Below, in pieces: positions 62,082-64,000 of a stretch of DNA of 64,000 nt. The stretch is from Bermanella sp047621325 (GTDB lineage Bacteria > Pseudomonadota > Gammaproteobacteria > Pseudomonadales > Oceanobacteraceae): positions 62,001-126,000 of the forward strand of contig JBLHLT010000007.1 in NCBI GenBank assembly GCA_047621325.1, written 5' to 3'. Position numbers and translations under genes: made by a program. Numbering within the stretch: the stretch's first letter is position 1; each line of letters starts with the position of its first letter. The notes beneath the pieces are model-generated. The model was not told the DNA's origin. It was given only the letters and a program-made list of their open reading frames with translations, and ran no database searches.

Positions 62082-62984
62082 ATGAGTGATGCCAATTTAC
62101 CCAGCCCAGGTGGCCCGCCCAAAAAAGCGTCCGCAGGCCCAGTCGACCTTGAGACTTGGGCCAATGTCGCCCTACAGAAATTATTTCCGGTTTGGTATAG
62201 CGTGCGTTATGTCGCTGAAATGCCAATGGATATGATTGGCGACATCAATCCTAAAAGCTTTCTTTGCCACCGCTGGCTGTCTGTTTCTGCTGCCAACACC
62301 GCCGCGGCCAACTCGTTAGATCAAGCAGGCGATCAGTGGAAAGACTGCGCACAGCTACTACGAAAAATTTATAAAACAAAACGTTATAAGCGCTATCTTT
62401 CCCTGCGCAACATCACCGCGGTTGAATCCAGCGTGGTCGACACTGACTATCAAGACATTCTTGAATACGCAGAAAACGAATGCAAAGACATCCCCAAGCA
62501 TCATGCTGAGCATTTCGACCAACTCAGCTATGACGTATTTGGAGACAAAGGCAAACACTACCCTTTTGCGTATCGCGAATGGGATGGCCGTTATTACTTT
62601 TGCAACGAAGATGAACCCAGAAACTTCTCCTCATTATTAATGCATTGCCGCGATAAAGGCCGTGATCTCACCGTCAAAGCTGACATTGAAATTCAGCATG
62701 TGGATATGCGCACCATCGAAATCATGCGCAGCCGTTACTGGGTGCTGCTCATGAAACGTGAATCGGCTTACCAAATAGCCTACCTCATTCGTGCGGCTAA
62801 AATTCCCTGCCAACTCGCTGAATTTGAATGGCGCCGCAGTGACTTGGTTTTTTTAGTCCTGAAAAAAACCGACTACCGCACCGCCCAAATTGTTGAAGCC
62901 CTGTTTCATCGACACTTCCCCCGTGGCGTCATTGAATGGGGACGTTATCTTTGCACCCACAATGTGCCATTTCGAAATCGCTAA
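62082..62984 (+). CDS. conserved-looking hypothetical protein (300 aa)
   Basis: 300 residues, soluble. The N-terminus is Pro/Gly-rich (about 5-20), then a mixed alpha/beta part with many aromatic residues (FPVWYSVRYVAEMPMDMIGD, AYREWDGRYYFCNEDEPRN). The C-terminal third has VLLMKRESAYQIAYLIR and FHRHFPRGVIEWGRYLC. I do not recognise the family. It is divergent from the 155-residue protein gene, 151 bases apart. The strong inverted repeat at 62981-63036 follows its stop. Confidence 0.68.
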   Translation: MSDANLPSPGGPPKKASAGPVDLETWANVALQKLFPVWYSVRYVAEMPMDMIGDINPKSFLCHRWLSVSAANTAAANSLDQAGDQWKDCAQLLRKIYKTKRYKRYLSLRNITAVESSVVDTDYQDILEYAENECKDIPKHHAEHFDQLSYDVFGDKGKHYPFAYREWDGRYYFCNEDEPRNFSSLLMHCRDKGRDLTVKADIEIQHVDMRTIEIMRSRYWVLLMKRESAYQIAYLIRAAKIPCQLAEFEWRRSDLVFLVLKKTDYRTAQIVEALFHRHFPRGVIEWGRYLCTHNVPFRNR

Positions 62985-63036
62985 ACCATCGGCAAATACT
63001 CAATATTCTAACTCGGTATTTGCCCTTATGGTTTAG
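62981..63036. repeat. long bipartite inverted repeat after the 300-aa gene
   Basis: CTAAACCAT (62981-62989) and GGCAAATAC (62991-62999) pair with GTATTTGCC (63016-63024) and ATGGTTTAG (63028-63036): 18 base pairs with a small internal loop and a 16-base end loop. No T tract follows. It overlaps the stop codon of the upstream gene. It may act as a terminator or mRNA-end stabiliser. Confidence 0.65.
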
Positions 63037-63078
63037 CTCAGTACAATAGCCCCACATTTTTTATAATAAGTATTCGTC

Positions 63079-63723
63079 ATGGATAAAAACGCCATCGAAG
63101 CCGCCGTTATGCGCCGCTTTTTAAAACACCTTGATACCCGCAAAGATGTCCAAAATATCCAGCTTATGACCCTTGCCGGATTTTGCCGTAACTGTTTAGG
63201 TAAATGGTACAAAAGCGCCGCTGAAGACGCTGGTGTGACGATTGCCGATGGCGCTGAACGCGAATGGGCTTACGGCATGCCACAGGATGAATGGAAGCAA
63301 CAATATCAATTCGATAGCAGCGCACTTGAAATGGCACTATTCAATCAACAACAAGCCCTGCAAAAAGATATGACTCAATTTCGTTCTCGTTTAACAAGCG
63401 GCGAAAACCAATTTAGTGAGACCCTTGAACTGGTCGAAAAATGGTACGAGCTCAACCCAACGGCCTTTAGTAATGGCTTAGATGAGAACGCCGTCAAAAA
63501 TGAGCAAGGTAAAAACGAAGGCAGCCTAAAAGTATTTGCACTAGGTCGCTTAAATGGTTTCACTCCTGAGCAAGCTCTGCAAAGTTTTGGCGAACATTAC
63601 CGCGATGTACTGGCAACACCTGATGGCAGTGATCATCAAAACATTCGCCAATTCATGCGTCACGGTTGGGCAGGCATTCAATTTGAGCAAGCCCCTTTAA
63701 GCCTAAAAGCCGTTGAGGCATAA
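63079..63723 (+). CDS. DUF1244-HopJ fusion protein
   Basis: 214 residues in one frame with two domains usually found as separate neighbouring genes. Residues 1-75 are DUF1244: VMRRFLKHLDTRKDVQNIQLMTLAGFCRNCLGKWY, with the Cys pair, then YGMPQDEWKQQYQ (read in parts). Residues 80-205 are HopJ type III effector-like: NEGSLKVFALGRLNGFTPEQ and DHQNIRQFMRHGWAGIQFE are the signatures. HopJ homologues are common in non-pathogens, so an effector role is unlikely. The function of both parts is unknown. It lies upstream of minC by 67 bases. Confidence 0.88.
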   Translation: MDKNAIEAAVMRRFLKHLDTRKDVQNIQLMTLAGFCRNCLGKWYKSAAEDAGVTIADGAEREWAYGMPQDEWKQQYQFDSSALEMALFNQQQALQKDMTQFRSRLTSGENQFSETLELVEKWYELNPTAFSNGLDENAVKNEQGKNEGSLKVFALGRLNGFTPEQALQSFGEHYRDVLATPDGSDHQNIRQFMRHGWAGIQFEQAPLSLKAVEA

Positions 63724-63790
63724 GACACAAAGCAGTAAAGTAAGTAGCCAGTGATCGCACTGGCCTATTTCACGCGTAAGGAACACAATC

Positions 63791-64000
63791 ATGGACGCGG
63801 CCCGAAACACAACACCCGTTTTACAACTTAAAGCCAGCCTGCACCCATTTACGTTATTGCAGCTTGAAAGCTTAGATATTTCGGCCATTACGTTTGATTT
63901 ACAACAACGTTTAGCCAAAGCACCTCAGCTGTTAAAAAATGCGCCTGTGGTCATAGAATTACCCAGCCAACCTATTTCCCTTGAGTGGAGCACAAGCCTA
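63791..64000 (+). CDS. minC: septum-site determining protein MinC, N-terminal part
   Basis: Partial: 70 codons from the ATG at 63791 to the window edge. AAGGA lies about 9 bases before the ATG. The sequence has the MinC N-terminal pattern: LQLKASLHPFTLLQLESLD, a helix LQQRLAKAPQLL, then NAPVVIELPS. MinC blocks FtsZ assembly away from midcell together with MinD. minD and minE are expected beyond the edge. Confidence 0.88.
   Translation, partial: MDAARNTTPVLQLKASLHPFTLLQLESLDISAITFDLQQRLAKAPQLLKNAPVVIELPSQPISLEWSTSL

Noticed and set aside
63079..63723. HopJ as evidence for a type III secretion system
   Set aside because: HopJ homologues are widespread in non-pathogens, and no secretion genes are present.

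Overview
The window looks like a chromosome segment from a marine gammaproteobacterium, most likely in or near the Oceanospirillales (Oceanospirillaceae-type genera such as Bermanella or Oleispira). The evidence is the tadA / guaA-guaB / xseA neighbourhood, ZapB, DUF2788, PilH-like, MinC and HopJ-family proteins, a Cpx-type envelope-stress locus and AT-leaning codon use. The genus is inference. I saw no rRNA, tRNA, insertion sequence, prophage or CRISPR array. The gene order reads as ordinary core chromosome with accessory patches.

Layout: (1) 1-16 kb holds housekeeping genes: tadA, two lipoprotein alpha/beta hydrolases, a Cache/PDC membrane sensor, zapB, a PatB-type C-S lyase, an LRR-kinase, guaA and guaB with a structured leader between them, a DUF3015-DUF4105-hydrolase cluster, xseA, an M23 peptidase and smrA. 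(2) 16-18 kb has a soluble chemoreceptor with a degenerate CZB domain and a small Rieske protein. (3) 18-31 kb is a complete acetate-switch island: the CrbS-type SSS/histidine-kinase/receiver hybrid, the CrbR-type LuxR regulator, Acs, a DcaP-type porin, a two-subunit VC_2705-type sodium:solute symporter, a cNMP/CBS/DUF294 regulator and a DEDDh exonuclease. A repeated dyad TAGAC-N4-GTCTA lies upstream of the main promoters of this island and is a candidate CrbR operator.

(4) 31-37 kb carries DUF3530, a multipass membrane protein, a diheme c-type lipoprotein and a PhoX-like lipoprotein on a collagen-like stalk. (5) 36.7-39.3 kb is a cpxP < > cpxRA locus with an exact GTAAA-N5-GTAAA box. (6) 39.4-48.5 kb is accessory: a DUF2341/PA14-like surface protein, a MalT/LAL-type regulator divergent from a 918-residue animal-type haem peroxidase, and a patatin-like lipase. 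(7) 48.6-55 kb has an RMF/CrpP-like small protein, a membrane chemoreceptor, a DUF6436 protein, a CHASE2 adenylate cyclase with a small upstream partner, a 500-base gap that may encode a GGA-rich sRNA, and CBS, DUF4404, DUF2788 and AbgT genes. (8) 57-64 kb has small conserved proteins, a TetR regulator, a DUF481 barrel, a PilH-like receiver, a MioC-like flavodoxin, a DUF1244-HopJ fusion and the start of minC at the right edge.

The most interesting points are the candidate CrbR operator, the mutually exclusive hairpins ahead of guaA, the possible CsrA-binding sRNA near 53.8-54.0 kb, the peroxidase/LAL pair with its palindrome, and the collagen-stalked PhoX-like lipoprotein.
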